A DNA stretch of 64,000 nucleotides from a bacterium (GTDB lineage: Bacteria > Bacteroidota > Bacteroidia > Flavobacteriales_D > Crocinitomicaceae). The notes under the pieces were generated by a model. That model ran no database searches. It worked only from the letters and a program-made list of their open reading frames with translations, and was not told the origin of the DNA. Positions within the stretch are counted from its first letter, which is position 1; each line of letters opens with the position of its first letter. Both the position numbers and the translations under genes were made by a program. The stretch spans positions 124,001-188,000 of the forward strand of contig JANSYQ010000003.1 in assembly GCA_024742305.1 (NCBI GenBank). The letters run 5' to 3'. This document shows positions 53,200-61,465 of the stretch, piece by piece.

Positions 53200-53243
53200 A
53201 AGTACATCTAACTTCGTTGCTACCTTCGTTGGTCGCCTCCGCT
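53200..53243. repeat. dispersed intergenic repeat, copy 1
   Basis: 44 bases, 39 identical to 60233-60276. Begins aagtacatctaacttcgttg. Both copies lie in gene-free regions and are surrounded by rearranged pieces of the same GC-richer family. Confidence 0.8.
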
Positions 53244-53430
53244 TTGCTTAGCTAAAGCTCCTACGCCGCAATCTTTGCTATGAAGGAGTAGCTTCGCGAA
53301 AGCAATGCTCGATATTTTTCATGTTATTCGATGCCCGATGAATTATCTAGCCCCTCGTCATATATACATTTAGCGGACCGAGAGGTACATCAATCCGACC
53401 AATAGTACATCGAGCGAAGTCGATATGTAC

Positions 53431-53458
53431 AAAAAAAGGCACCTTAAAAAGGTGCCTT
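53431..53458 (-). terminator. terminator of the acidic lipoprotein gene
   Basis: Perfect 10-bp stem aaggcacctt (53436-53445) and aaggtgcctt (53449-53458), with T-run on the minus strand (complement of a 53431-53437). Confidence 0.85.
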
Positions 53459-53477
53459 CTATTCAAAATCGTTGTGA

Positions 53478-53777
53478 TTAGTTTGCGTTGGGATCGTCCG
53501 GGTCAGGATTATCCTCATCGGGATCTAAGTTTGGATCGGTGATGCCACCATCGTAAACTGTTCCATCTCCATTGTCCGTAGGCATACCATTATCATCTGC
53601 TCCTACTCGCGCATCTGAATTATTGTTAGAATTCGATGAACGAGCGTTTTCATCACTATCAGGAGCTTCTTGCCATACTGGCGCTTCTAATTCTTGCGCT
53701 GGAGTTAGTTCTTGCTTCTGACAAGAAACGAACCCTAGACCAAGGATTACTGCTGATATGTAAATTACTTTTTTCAC
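53478..53777 (-). CDS. acidic lipoprotein
   Basis: 99 residues; lipoprotein signal MKKVIYISAVILGLGFVSC (lipobox FVSC, Cys19). The mature part is disordered, rich in D, N, P and S, and ends in DPNLDPDEDNPDPDDPNAN. Such tails may bind calcium or act as spacers. It has its own promoter and terminator, next to the propeller kinase operon; no named family. Confidence 0.75.
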   Translation of the reverse strand: MKKVIYISAVILGLGFVSCQKQELTPAQELEAPVWQEAPDSDENARSSNSNNNSDARVGADDNGMPTDNGDGTVYDGGITDPNLDPDEDNPDPDDPNAN

Positions 53778-53809
53778 TCTTTATAAATTATTATCACCGA
53801 GAGTATTAA

Positions 53810-53840
53810 CAAATATAAGTGAATATCTCTAATCTTCCAA
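53810..53840 (-). promoter_or_regulatory. promoter of the acidic lipoprotein gene
   Basis: On the minus strand: TTG (53840-53838), 20-base spacer, TATATTTG (53817-53810), then about 32 bases to the ATG at 53777. The -33 element lies in the end of the kinase gene. Confidence 0.65.
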
Positions 53841-56804
53841 ACTATCTGCCCTCAATTTGAGTAAAACGTATGTTCCATTGATTGAACCGTCATCGCCAAT
53901 TATTTCCGCGGGCCCCTCTAGCTCCATAGCATCATCTGAAAATTTCTGCATCAATTCGATGCGTTTGCTTGTAATCTCCATGCCTTGAGAGCGGTGATCT
54001 CCCATATCTAATGCTTTCATAGAAATACTTTGGTTCACCCCTATTCCATTGTCTTTTATGAGCACCTCCAGCATTCTGCCTTTTTTCTCAATATTGATTT
54101 CAATGAGTCCTTTTTTGTCTTCCTGAGGAAGAATTCCGTGGATAATACTATTCTCGATAAAGGGTTGTAAGATCATCGCTGGAATTTTGTACAACTCCAA
54201 ATCAATGTCGTTTGTAGTGATTTTGTATTCAAAACGATCTTTAAATCGCATGGATTCTAGCGACAAGTACAATTCTATTCTTGAAACTTCTTCTTCCAGG
54301 GTGATGCTATTATCCTCCACCGATGCTGAATCTAGATTCTTTCGGATCAATTTGGCAAAGTTAGTGAGGTACTTGTTGGCTGATAAACGATCCCGCGTAT
54401 TGATAAAATACTGAATTGAGTTCAACGAGTTGAAGATGAAATGTCGGTTCATACTCGCATTCAAAGACTTCTGCTCCAGTGCCAACAATCGCGCTTTGTA
54501 GGTCAACATTTCGTTTTCATTCACCTGTTTAATACGCCTTAAACGCAATCGGAACGTTAGTATCACGATTCCTACGCCGCCCATGATACAAAGTGCAATA
54601 AACCACCATGTTTTGTAAAATGCCTCTTCAATAATGAATGGAATGGCAATCGGCTCTGATCGCCTTCCTTCCAAATCTACCGCTCGTACCATGAGCTTGT
54701 AGTCGCCTGCAGGTAAGTTTGTATAGGTAATTGACGCTACAGAAGACATCGGCGACCACTCGTTGTTCAATCCTACTAATTTGAATTGATACTTGAGTTC
54801 TTTGTGGTTTACTAGCGCGATGCCATCAAAATCGAAAACGAGGTTGTTTTTATTGAACGGAAACACCATTTGTTCAGGAATTCCACTCGGCAAGATGTTA
54901 TCGCTGTACAATGAATAATCGAACGGGGCGTAATTCAGCAAAATGGATTTCAGATGAATTAAGGGCTTTTTGGCTCCTACTCCTGAAAAACCTTCGTGAA
55001 ACTTTACAAGGCCGTTAGAGGTTCCAAAGTAAAAGGTGCCATCTTCATTAAAAAAACCGGAGTTCAAATTGGTCTCTACATCAGGAATTCCGTCTCCGGG
55101 ACCGTAGCGTTTCACTTTAAATCCTTCTTGCGACTCCGAGATTAGGAGAAGTCCATTATTGGTACCTACGTATAACTTCTTGTTGCGGTACTTCATAAAG
55201 TTCACGATGTTCGCTCGAGGATCGTCTTGCAGCAATCGAAGCTGAGAAAAATCTCCGTTCTTCCAACGAAATAGCCCTGATTCGGATCCCATCCAAAGTG
55301 TACCTGTTGCATCCGCGACAATGCTATAGTACACCCTCCCCATACTCTCAGGGATGGGATAGAAATCTCCATTTCGATAAACGAAGGCCCCCAAATTACT
55401 AACGCAATACAATACGCCGTTAAGGATTTCCATATCACGAACAGTACCGAGGTACTCGTTGTCGCGCTTTCCAACCTTCGTGAACTTCCCATTTCGATAC
55501 AAACTAACACCATCGTTTCCTCCGATGTACATGGATTTGTTGTCTAAGCGTTCAAAACAAACAATTTTGGATCCGGGTAGGCCGGGTTCTTTGTGCTTGT
55601 ACAATACATTTACATCGCCCGATCTATCAATCGAAATGAGTGCATTTTGAGAACCGAACCAATCTTTTCCGTCAACATTCTTAACGGCTGCCCAAATGAT
55701 ATCGCTCGTTCCTGGAGCATCCACTCGGTACATTGGCTCGCCTTTTGGCTTGTGTAAAATCCCTTGATCGAATGTTCCGTAAAAATAATCGCCATTGGAT
55801 CGCTCGAAACCACATGTGACCAAATCGGACAAAAAGCCTGAACTTTGATCAAAATATTGAAAACGCATACCTGGAAATCGGAAAACACCTTTTCCTTCCG
55901 ATCCAATCCAAACGTTGTTATTCACGTCTTCATAAACACATTGAATTCTTTCAACCGGAAGCCCATTTTTTTGATTGTAGATGTACTTCTCTCCGTCGGG
56001 ATGTATGGACACAACTCCCTGATTACCATGAAGCCAAATCGTTTTGTCGCTAGCGATGTAACAACCACGAATAGAGCTCAATCCGTCTGGATTCAATTCT
56101 GTAATTCGATTGGTTTTTAGGTTCATACGAATAAGCAAAGAATCGTAGGTGGTTGCAATAATTTCATTCTCATCGCCCGTGACTCCCGAAAAGCTATGGT
56201 CGCCAAATTCTGATAGAACATTGAAGCGCTTTAAATCTTCTGTAACGACCAAACCTTCTCGCATAGCCAAATAGAGTTTTCCGCTATTCACATGTCCTCC
56301 TCTTACGCGCTGAGACGTCAACTTGATGTTGTTTCCCTTCGTGAGTTTCTCTAATTCGATGTTGATCAGTTGACCGTTTCTCAATTCAAAAAGCCCTCCG
56401 CTGTTGGAACAAATAATCAAGCGGTCCTTAAATTTCAGTATTTGCTCTACGGGACGTGACTTATCCTCGCCGGTGAAACTGTAATTTTTAATGACATTTC
56501 CTTCAATGGAAGATATTCCTCCATCGTGCCCAACCCAAAGGGTATTATCGATAAACACGAGACTAGTAATACGATTGTTTAGCAAACCTTCCCGTGCCGT
56601 GTAGGGAACGAAATCTTCACCATTAAATCGTGTCAACCCTCCAATGGTACCGATCCACAAATAGCCTTCTTTGTCTTGTGCGATAGCATTGACCTGAGAC
56701 TGTGGAAGCCCTTCCTCTGTGCTGTATGTCACAAAGGAATACTTCTGACTGGAAGCAGTAAATGAAATGGATACGAGAAGTAGTAATAGCGCTATGCTTC
56801 GCAT
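53829..56804 (-). CDS. propeller-type sensor histidine kinase (LytS-like)
   Basis: 991 residues. Signal peptide (ends SFTASSQ), then two-component-regulator propeller repeats to about 600 (EGLPQSQVNAIAQDKEGYLWIGT, WIGSEGKGVFR, FYFGTSNGLVKF), a Y_Y_Y beta domain near 640-715, one membrane segment near 725-750, a coiled coil, and a His_kinase domain with His788 (NRHFIFNSLNSIQYF) and an ATPase half (PAMILQPFIENSIIHG, IKDNGIGV). The propeller is periplasmic and probably binds a ligand such as a glycan. The LytTR regulator gene upstream overlaps by one base. Confidence 0.93.
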   Translation of the reverse strand: MRSIALLLLLVSISFTASSQKYSFVTYSTEEGLPQSQVNAIAQDKEGYLWIGTIGGLTRFNGEDFVPYTAREGLLNNRITSLVFIDNTLWVGHDGGISSIEGNVIKNYSFTGEDKSRPVEQILKFKDRLIICSNSGGLFELRNGQLINIELEKLTKGNNIKLTSQRVRGGHVNSGKLYLAMREGLVVTEDLKRFNVLSEFGDHSFSGVTGDENEIIATTYDSLLIRMNLKTNRITELNPDGLSSIRGCYIASDKTIWLHGNQGVVSIHPDGEKYIYNQKNGLPVERIQCVYEDVNNNVWIGSEGKGVFRFPGMRFQYFDQSSGFLSDLVTCGFERSNGDYFYGTFDQGILHKPKGEPMYRVDAPGTSDIIWAAVKNVDGKDWFGSQNALISIDRSGDVNVLYKHKEPGLPGSKIVCFERLDNKSMYIGGNDGVSLYRNGKFTKVGKRDNEYLGTVRDMEILNGVLYCVSNLGAFVYRNGDFYPIPESMGRVYYSIVADATGTLWMGSESGLFRWKNGDFSQLRLLQDDPRANIVNFMKYRNKKLYVGTNNGLLLISESQEGFKVKRYGPGDGIPDVETNLNSGFFNEDGTFYFGTSNGLVKFHEGFSGVGAKKPLIHLKSILLNYAPFDYSLYSDNILPSGIPEQMVFPFNKNNLVFDFDGIALVNHKELKYQFKLVGLNNEWSPMSSVASITYTNLPAGDYKLMVRAVDLEGRRSEPIAIPFIIEEAFYKTWWFIALCIMGGVGIVILTFRLRLRRIKQVNENEMLTYKARLLALEQKSLNASMNRHFIFNSLNSIQYFINTRDRLSANKYLTNFAKLIRKNLDSASVEDNSITLEEEVSRIELYLSLESMRFKDRFEYKITTNDIDLELYKIPAMILQPFIENSIIHGILPQEDKKGLIEINIEKKGRMLEVLIKDNGIGVNQSISMKALDMGDHRSQGMEITSKRIELMQKFSDDAMELEGPAEIIGDDGSINGTYVLLKLRADSLED

Positions 56805-57580
56805 TAGAGTTCTTTGAGCATTTTCACAAAGTCTGTTACTCTATTTCGAGCAATGGGAACGCGAATATCACCTTCTAAAACGGCAAAGTGTCCGTCTTCA
56901 TTAACGTATTCACGCATCATATTCAAGTTGATAATGTGTGATTTATGAACGCGGCTAAATTTCGATGGATTTAATAAGTTCTCGTAAATTTTCAAAGTTC
57001 TTGTATCCAAATAGCGCGATCCATCTTTGAAATAGATGGTTGTGCAGTTTCCGCTTGCCTCGAGGTGTGTGATGGTATTGTCATCGACCAACTTTAACCC
57101 TTTGGTATGAGAAATAGCGATTCGGTTGCTCGTTTTATTGTTGAGAAGATTGTGCGAAAGGTCCTTCAACGAATCGAAATACGTGGAGTAATTCTCCGGA
57201 GTTTCATTGAATACACTTCGCGTTTCTTTTACACGTTCTACGGCCAATTGTAGCTCTTCAATATCTACCGGTTTTAATAAATAATATACTGCACTGGCAT
57301 TGAACGCGCGAATGGCGTAATCCTTAAATGCTGTAACGAATACAACGAGAAAATCTTTGTTTTCTATCTCCTCAAGCAATTCAAACCCTTCGGCTCCTGA
57401 TGGCATTCTAATGTCTAGAAACACAACATCAGGGTTGGATGATTCGATGATTGCTTTTGCCTGTTCTTTTCGGGAAGCTTCTCCTATGACTTCCACATCT
57501 GGGCAGTATTCTTCCAGCATCATAGACAGGTTTTTTCTCGCAAATTCCTCGTCATCAACAACCAGTGCTCTTAATTTCAT
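56804..57580 (-). CDS. LytTR-type response regulator
   Basis: 258 residues: receiver with Asp56 (VFLDIRMPSG), Lys in YLLKPVD, then a LytTR DNA-binding domain (RIAISHTKGLKLVDDNTITHLEASGNCTTIYFKDGSRYL, SRVHKSHIINLNMM). First gene of the pair; the kinase starts at the last base of its stop. Divergent from the orphan small ORF at 57788. Confidence 0.94.
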   Translation of the reverse strand: MKLRALVVDDEEFARKNLSMMLEEYCPDVEVIGEASRKEQAKAIIESSNPDVVFLDIRMPSGAEGFELLEEIENKDFLVVFVTAFKDYAIRAFNASAVYYLLKPVDIEELQLAVERVKETRSVFNETPENYSTYFDSLKDLSHNLLNNKTSNRIAISHTKGLKLVDDNTITHLEASGNCTTIYFKDGSRYLDTRTLKIYENLLNPSKFSRVHKSHIINLNMMREYVNEDGHFAVLEGDIRVPIARNRVTDFVKMLKEL

Positions 57581-57787
57581 ATTCCGTACAGTTTAAGTTC
57601 TATATCGAATATAGTACTTTCCATAGACTTCGATTAGAAAAATGTAGTGGTAGCATTTTCATTTGAACCACTTAAAATTCTCATAGGAACCGTTCAATAA
57701 ACCCTAGTGGCACTTTAGGTTTTTTCTAGAACTTCAGGGGTTAAACTCTGTATATTAGCTACATATCAACCCCACAAAACACGACTT

Positions 57788-57850
57788 ATGAATACAAATT
57801 TACATTCTACCCGCCAGTTTATCTGGATCTTTAATGATAACGGAAACTAA
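57788..57850 (+). CDS. orphan 20-residue ORF with own terminator (leader-peptide-like)
   Basis: Encodes MNTNLHSTRQ followed by FIWIFNDNGN and a TAA stop. It is too short for ordinary gene finding. A hairpin (ggaaactaa 57842-57850 with ttagttcc 57858-57865, one bulge) covers the stop codon and a strong terminator follows. A weak -7 (TATATTAG, 57751-57758) lies upstream. The layout is that of an amino-acid leader (F, I, W, I, F in a row), but no biosynthetic gene follows on this strand. Could be a small peptide gene, a stand-alone regulatory RNA or a decayed attenuator. The stretch 57581-57787 otherwise holds nothing I recognise. Confidence 0.5.
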   Translation: MNTNLHSTRQFIWIFNDNGN

Positions 57851-57870
57851 GAATTTTTTAGTTCCGTAGG

Positions 57871-57905
57871 AAATCCCGACAATTACAGGATGTCGGGATT
57901 TTTTT
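57871..57905 (+). terminator. strong rho-independent terminator after the 20-residue ORF
   Basis: Perfect 11-bp stem aaatcccgaca (57871-57881) and tgtcgggattt (57891-57901), loop 9, then T to 57905. The T-run is on the plus strand only, so a plus-strand transcript ends here. Confidence 0.85.
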
Positions 57906-57942
57906 GTGCTTAAAAATCTCCTCGGATACGGCCGGATGCTTC

Positions 57943-58722
57943 TCACATAGCGGCTTTCAAAACCTCTCTCACCTCTTTCATTGCCTCTAAATGCGCCATG
58001 TGTCCTGCTTCGACCACATGAAAGTTCTCCATTTGATTTACCATCAACTGCTCCATTCGTTCTTTCGGGGCAATGGGATCATTTTCTCCCTGAACAACGA
58101 TCAACTCCAACTCTCCACTGAAAACAACTTCAGAAAAATCCCGCCGCTGACTCATCGCAATACTTGCCCTACCAATCGCTTCAGAACTAATTTGACTCGC
58201 CTCTTGAATTAGGGTCTTGACTTCCTTCGGGTGATTTTCAGGTGCTTGAAATAAGTTTGGGATTGCCTCGGAGACAAAACGCTCTTTTTTGGTTTGAACC
58301 AACTTCGCTACGCGATTACGATCCTCTACTTTCTGCTCAGAGTCGAACCAAACGTTGGAATTCATCAAAATAACCTTTGTGCAGCGTTCATCCATTTCTT
58401 GCAATTCAAGGGCAACATAACCGCCCATGGAATGTCCAATCACGCCGTAAGAATTGACGCCTTCCTTATCCAACACCTCTTGAACAGCTTGCGCCATGGA
58501 CTGCATCGAGTCGATGTGTTGCAAATCACTTTGTCCATGACCGGGTAGATCAATTAAAATGAGGTTAGCATACTCCTCCAAGCGCAGCACCGACCACATG
58601 CTTATGGACTCCAAGAAGCCGTGAAGGCAGACGAATGTTTTATAGCGAGCCCGGGCTTCAGCACCTCGAGAGTCTCGGCGATCTTCAGCCTTGACTCTTT
58701 CAATTACTTTGTAATGAAGCAT
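57943..58722 (-). CDS. alpha/beta hydrolase with an inserted palindromic segment
   Basis: 259 residues. Core motifs: CLHGFLES (oxyanion), LIDLPGHGQSD, nucleophile Ser in IGHSMGGYVAL, acid in VQGENDPIAP, His in AGHMAHLE. Normal cytoplasmic hydrolase of unknown substrate. Residues 10-27 (VKAEDRRDSRGAEARARY) are charged and GC-rich and come just before the first core strand; the DNA of this part (58644-58695) is an imperfect palindrome related to the repeat at 18989-19045. The start overlaps the stop of aminopeptidase P by one base. Confidence 0.82.
   Translation of the reverse strand: MLHYKVIERVKAEDRRDSRGAEARARYKTFVCLHGFLESISMWSVLRLEEYANLILIDLPGHGQSDLQHIDSMQSMAQAVQEVLDKEGVNSYGVIGHSMGGYVALELQEMDERCTKVILMNSNVWFDSEQKVEDRNRVAKLVQTKKERFVSEAIPNLFQAPENHPKEVKTLIQEASQISSEAIGRASIAMSQRRDFSEVVFSGELELIVVQGENDPIAPKERMEQLMVNQMENFHVVEAGHMAHLEAMKEVREVLKAAM
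58654..58690. repeat. palindromic element inside the hydrolase gene
   Basis: Starts ggcttcagcacc and ends gatcttcagcc; the core tcgagagtctcggcgatc (58667-58684) matches 15 of 18 bases with the repeat near 19028. GC-rich against an AT-rich gene. The in-frame length leaves the gene open. Confidence 0.5.
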
Positions 58723-60014
58723 TAAGAATTCATGATGTCCTCAATCTCGTCGGCTTCAATTGGAATGCTTCCCATCAAATTCAAGGGAGCTCCGGATTCC
58801 TGAACTACCAAATCGTCTTCCAAACGAATTCCTAAATTTTCTTCCGGAATGTAGATTCCAGGCTCACAAGTAAAGACCATTCCTGGCTTCATAGGCTTGT
58901 TCCAAGGTCCAACATCGTGCGTATCTAGTCCAATGTAATGAGAGGTTCCGTGCATGAAATACTTCTTGTATGCCGGCCAGTTAGGATCTTGATTCTTCAC
59001 ATCCGTTTTATCCAAAAGCTTCAGGTCGATAAGCTCTGCTTCCATCAACTTCCCAACTTCTTTATGGTATTCTGCGAGCATAGTTCCAGGAACCAACATT
59101 TGTTCTGCTGCTTTCTTCACTCGAAGTACGGCGTTGTATACTGCCTTTTGTCGCTCGGTATAACGCCCATTTACTGGGAAACTTCTTGTGAGATCTGATG
59201 CATAATTGGCGTATTCAGCACCTACATCCAATAAGATTACATCACCATCTTTACACTGTCCGTTGTTTTGGATGTAGTGTAAAACACATGCATTCGCACC
59301 GGAAGCAACAATTGGGGTGTACGCAAATCCTTTAGAACGCTGACGAACAAACTCGTGCAACAATTCCGCTTCGATTTCATATTCCCAAACACCCGGCTTG
59401 ATAAACTTCAATAGACGCTCAATTCCCGCTTTCGTCAAATTACATGCTTGCTGCATCAATTCAATTTCAATTGGATGTTTGATGGAACGAATCTCGTGCA
59501 TAATTGGCGCACTACGCAATGTTTGATGTCCCGGATACTCTGCTTTGATCTTCTTAATGAAGCGATCTTCGCGCGTTTCAACGGTAGTATCGGAGCGCAA
59601 ATGCTCATTGGTATTTAAATAGATAAACGATGTTTCGCTCATCAATTCTTTCATGACACGATCAAAGTCGTTCAACCAATACACGGTTTTAATTCCTGAA
59701 ACTTCGAATGCGGCATCTTTATCGAGTTTTTCTCCTTCCCAAACTGCAATGTGTGCATTGGTTTCTCGAAGAAATAGAATTTCGCGATGTTCAGGTTTTG
59801 TGGCGTTTGGCGCAATCACCAAAATACTTTCTTCTTGATCTACTCCCGATAAATGCAATATGTCCCGATGCTGCTGAAAAGGCATGGTGCTATCGGCGCT
59901 AATTGGGTAGATATCATTAGAATTGAAAACCGCCAATGCGTCGTCTTGCATAAGATTTACGAAGCGCTCGCGATTGTGAATGTAAAGTGCTTTGTCTATT
60001 CGATCGTATTTCAT
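58722..60014 (-). CDS. Xaa-Pro aminopeptidase (aminopeptidase P, M24)
   Basis: 430 residues: an N-terminal aminopeptidase P domain (RERFVNLMQDDALAVFNS, FLRETNAHIAVWEG) and a C-terminal pita-bread metalloprotease with the metal ligands in LLDVGAEYANYASDLTRSFP (two Asp), GTSHYIGLDTHDVG (His) and CEPGIYIPEENLGIRLEDDL (two Glu). Removes N-terminal residues before proline. Complete, cytoplasmic. Confidence 0.94.
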   Translation of the reverse strand: MKYDRIDKALYIHNRERFVNLMQDDALAVFNSNDIYPISADSTMPFQQHRDILHLSGVDQEESILVIAPNATKPEHREILFLRETNAHIAVWEGEKLDKDAAFEVSGIKTVYWLNDFDRVMKELMSETSFIYLNTNEHLRSDTTVETREDRFIKKIKAEYPGHQTLRSAPIMHEIRSIKHPIEIELMQQACNLTKAGIERLLKFIKPGVWEYEIEAELLHEFVRQRSKGFAYTPIVASGANACVLHYIQNNGQCKDGDVILLDVGAEYANYASDLTRSFPVNGRYTERQKAVYNAVLRVKKAAEQMLVPGTMLAEYHKEVGKLMEAELIDLKLLDKTDVKNQDPNWPAYKKYFMHGTSHYIGLDTHDVGPWNKPMKPGMVFTCEPGIYIPEENLGIRLEDDLVVQESGAPLNLMGSIPIEADEIEDIMNS

Positions 60015-60357
60015 AAAAGTGTTATTCCTAGTTTGACGCGAAAAATACAGTTTCTCTTTCGAATAGGCAGGAATAAATGGAAAAAGTCATCTCGACAAGG
60101 AAGTATACTTCGAGTTACTTCGACAAGCTCAGTACGGCGTTATCAGTATACCGTCTTAATCTACTCGATGTAGATTTCGTGACAATAATAGCTATGTAGG
60201 AGAAGTAGCTTCTCGAAAGCAAAGCGGAATTAAAGTACATCTAACTTCGTTGCTGCCTTCAGCGGTCGACTCCGCTCGATGTACTTCATTTTTACATCGT
60301 AAATAGATTACGTTCTGCGCTCACATCTTTGTATCGTAAACATTATAAGTGAACGTC
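60015..60357. other. gene-free region with dispersed repeat
   Basis: 343 bases between two divergent genes. The right half (60195-60290) carries repeat-family pieces, including agtagcttctcgaaagcaaa (60204) and the copy at 60233. A near -7 (CATCTTTG) stands at 60324. Confidence 0.65.
60233..60276. repeat. dispersed intergenic repeat, copy 2
   Basis: Matches 53200-53243 at 39 of 44 bases. Followed by cgatgtacttc, the complement of the agtacatcg piece seen near 53405, so each locus holds both orientations. Confidence 0.8.
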
Positions 60358-60678
60358 ATGGAAGCAACAAATTTCAATTTCAATGTACAGAGTATTTTAT
60401 TCGAATCCAACGATCCGGAGGTAATTATGCGCGGAACGATGATGAAGGGAGTAATGCAGTATGAGTCGGAAATTGTTCTCACCCATACTCAGTTAAACAT
60501 GGTTATTAATTTGTTGCAACGACAAAACGCCGAAACCACTATTCACGATCTTATTTCGAGCGAGCCGATGTACGATGGCGTTTTGCTTTACTCAGGTACT
60601 TTTGCGGAGTTACCGAATGCTTCCATCGCATTGGACGCTATTTCTACTGATGAGCCGATGAAGCAGATTCGTGCCTAA
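60358..60678 (+). CDS. small conserved cytoplasmic protein, unknown function
   Basis: 106 residues from the ATG at 60358 (a GTG nine bases upstream is also in frame). No signal peptide. The start MEATNFNFNVQSILFESNDPEVIMRGTMMKGVMQYESEI looks like a protein I remember as a flavobacterial hypothetical, but there is no known role. A terminator follows at 60692-60723. Confidence 0.7.
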   Translation: MEATNFNFNVQSILFESNDPEVIMRGTMMKGVMQYESEIVLTHTQLNMVINLLQRQNAETTIHDLISSEPMYDGVLLYSGTFAELPNASIALDAISTDEPMKQIRA

Positions 60679-60691
60679 CCACTATGCACCC

Positions 60692-60723
60692 AACGAATTT
60701 GCGTAACCTTTCGTTATTTTTTT
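60692..60723 (+). terminator. probable terminator of the 106-residue protein gene
   Basis: aacgaa (60692-60697) pairs with ttcgtt (60710-60715), then T-run 60717-60723. Confidence 0.6.
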
Positions 60724-60787
60724 CGTAGCTTAGCTGTAACATATGTTGCCGTCTAATTGTTACACTCAATAGACTAAAACAATTAAA

Positions 60788-61444
60788 ATGCAGAACATGC
60801 TTAAGAAAGGTATTCTACTTATCGGAATTTCATCATTTGTTTTGTCCTCATGCATTGAGCACGAGGTAATTCCGCCACCTGAGCCAACAGTTGAGTTAAA
60901 CTGTAGCTTCTACGGTGAAGTAAATGGAGCTCCTGTGGAGTTCACTGAGAATGTACTTGGTTATTCGAACAATTGCACGTCTGCAAAGTACATCCTTCCG
61001 CCACCTGATTTCTCTGAGGCGGTATATTTCGCAGAAATGTCTTCCAACCAAATTGCTACTTCGGTTAAAATTGGATTGGGTGCTGCAACATGGGATGCAA
61101 GTTTGACAGCCGAGCCTACCTTGGCGACGTTCAATGGTTTCTTTCAGCAGAATTTATTCCCTGCGTACTCCGACGATGCTCTTCAAGGATTTGAAGCAAC
61201 ATATCGAGATGGAACAGGTCGCGAGTGGAAGTCGAGCGAAACAAGCGTAAATGTGCAGAATGTAGAATTCACTGGAGTTGTGCAGGAATCAGATAATAGC
61301 GGAGACTACTCCAAATTCATTTGTAATTTCGATTGCTGGATGTACAGTTTGCACCCTGACAGTCTTGCATTAAACCCACCGGTAATCCAGTTGGATTCTG
61401 TCCACATGGAAAATGCCGTTTACGAAGGTTGGTTCTGCCGATAA
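60788..61444 (+). CDS. lipoprotein, unknown function
   Basis: 218 residues; signal MQNMLKKGILLIGISSFVLSSC, lipobox LSSC (Cys22), then a proline stretch and a beta-rich body with conserved-looking cysteine pairs (NCTSAKYI, ICNFDCW, WFCR). No family recognised. 21 bases before the amidotransferase-like gene on the same strand, so possibly one operon. Confidence 0.72.
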   Translation: MQNMLKKGILLIGISSFVLSSCIEHEVIPPPEPTVELNCSFYGEVNGAPVEFTENVLGYSNNCTSAKYILPPPDFSEAVYFAEMSSNQIATSVKIGLGAATWDASLTAEPTLATFNGFFQQNLFPAYSDDALQGFEATYRDGTGREWKSSETSVNVQNVEFTGVVQESDNSGDYSKFICNFDCWMYSLHPDSLALNPPVIQLDSVHMENAVYEGWFCR

Positions 61445-61465
61445 AAGCTATTGAGACGTGATCAC

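Larger units (their letters stand above)
53066..53477. other. gene-free region with dispersed repeat
   Basis: 412 bases without a gene. The middle (53200-53310 and 53380-53430) is made of pieces of the dispersed repeat family also found at 60195-60290, including agtagcttcgcgaaagcaa (53288) and agtacatcgagcgaagtcg (53404). A terminator closes it at the right. Confidence 0.7.

Noticed and set aside
57581-57787. LytTR-type direct repeats in front of the orphan ORF
   Set aside because: An ACCGTTCAA-like string exists but no second copy at the usual 21-22-base distance.
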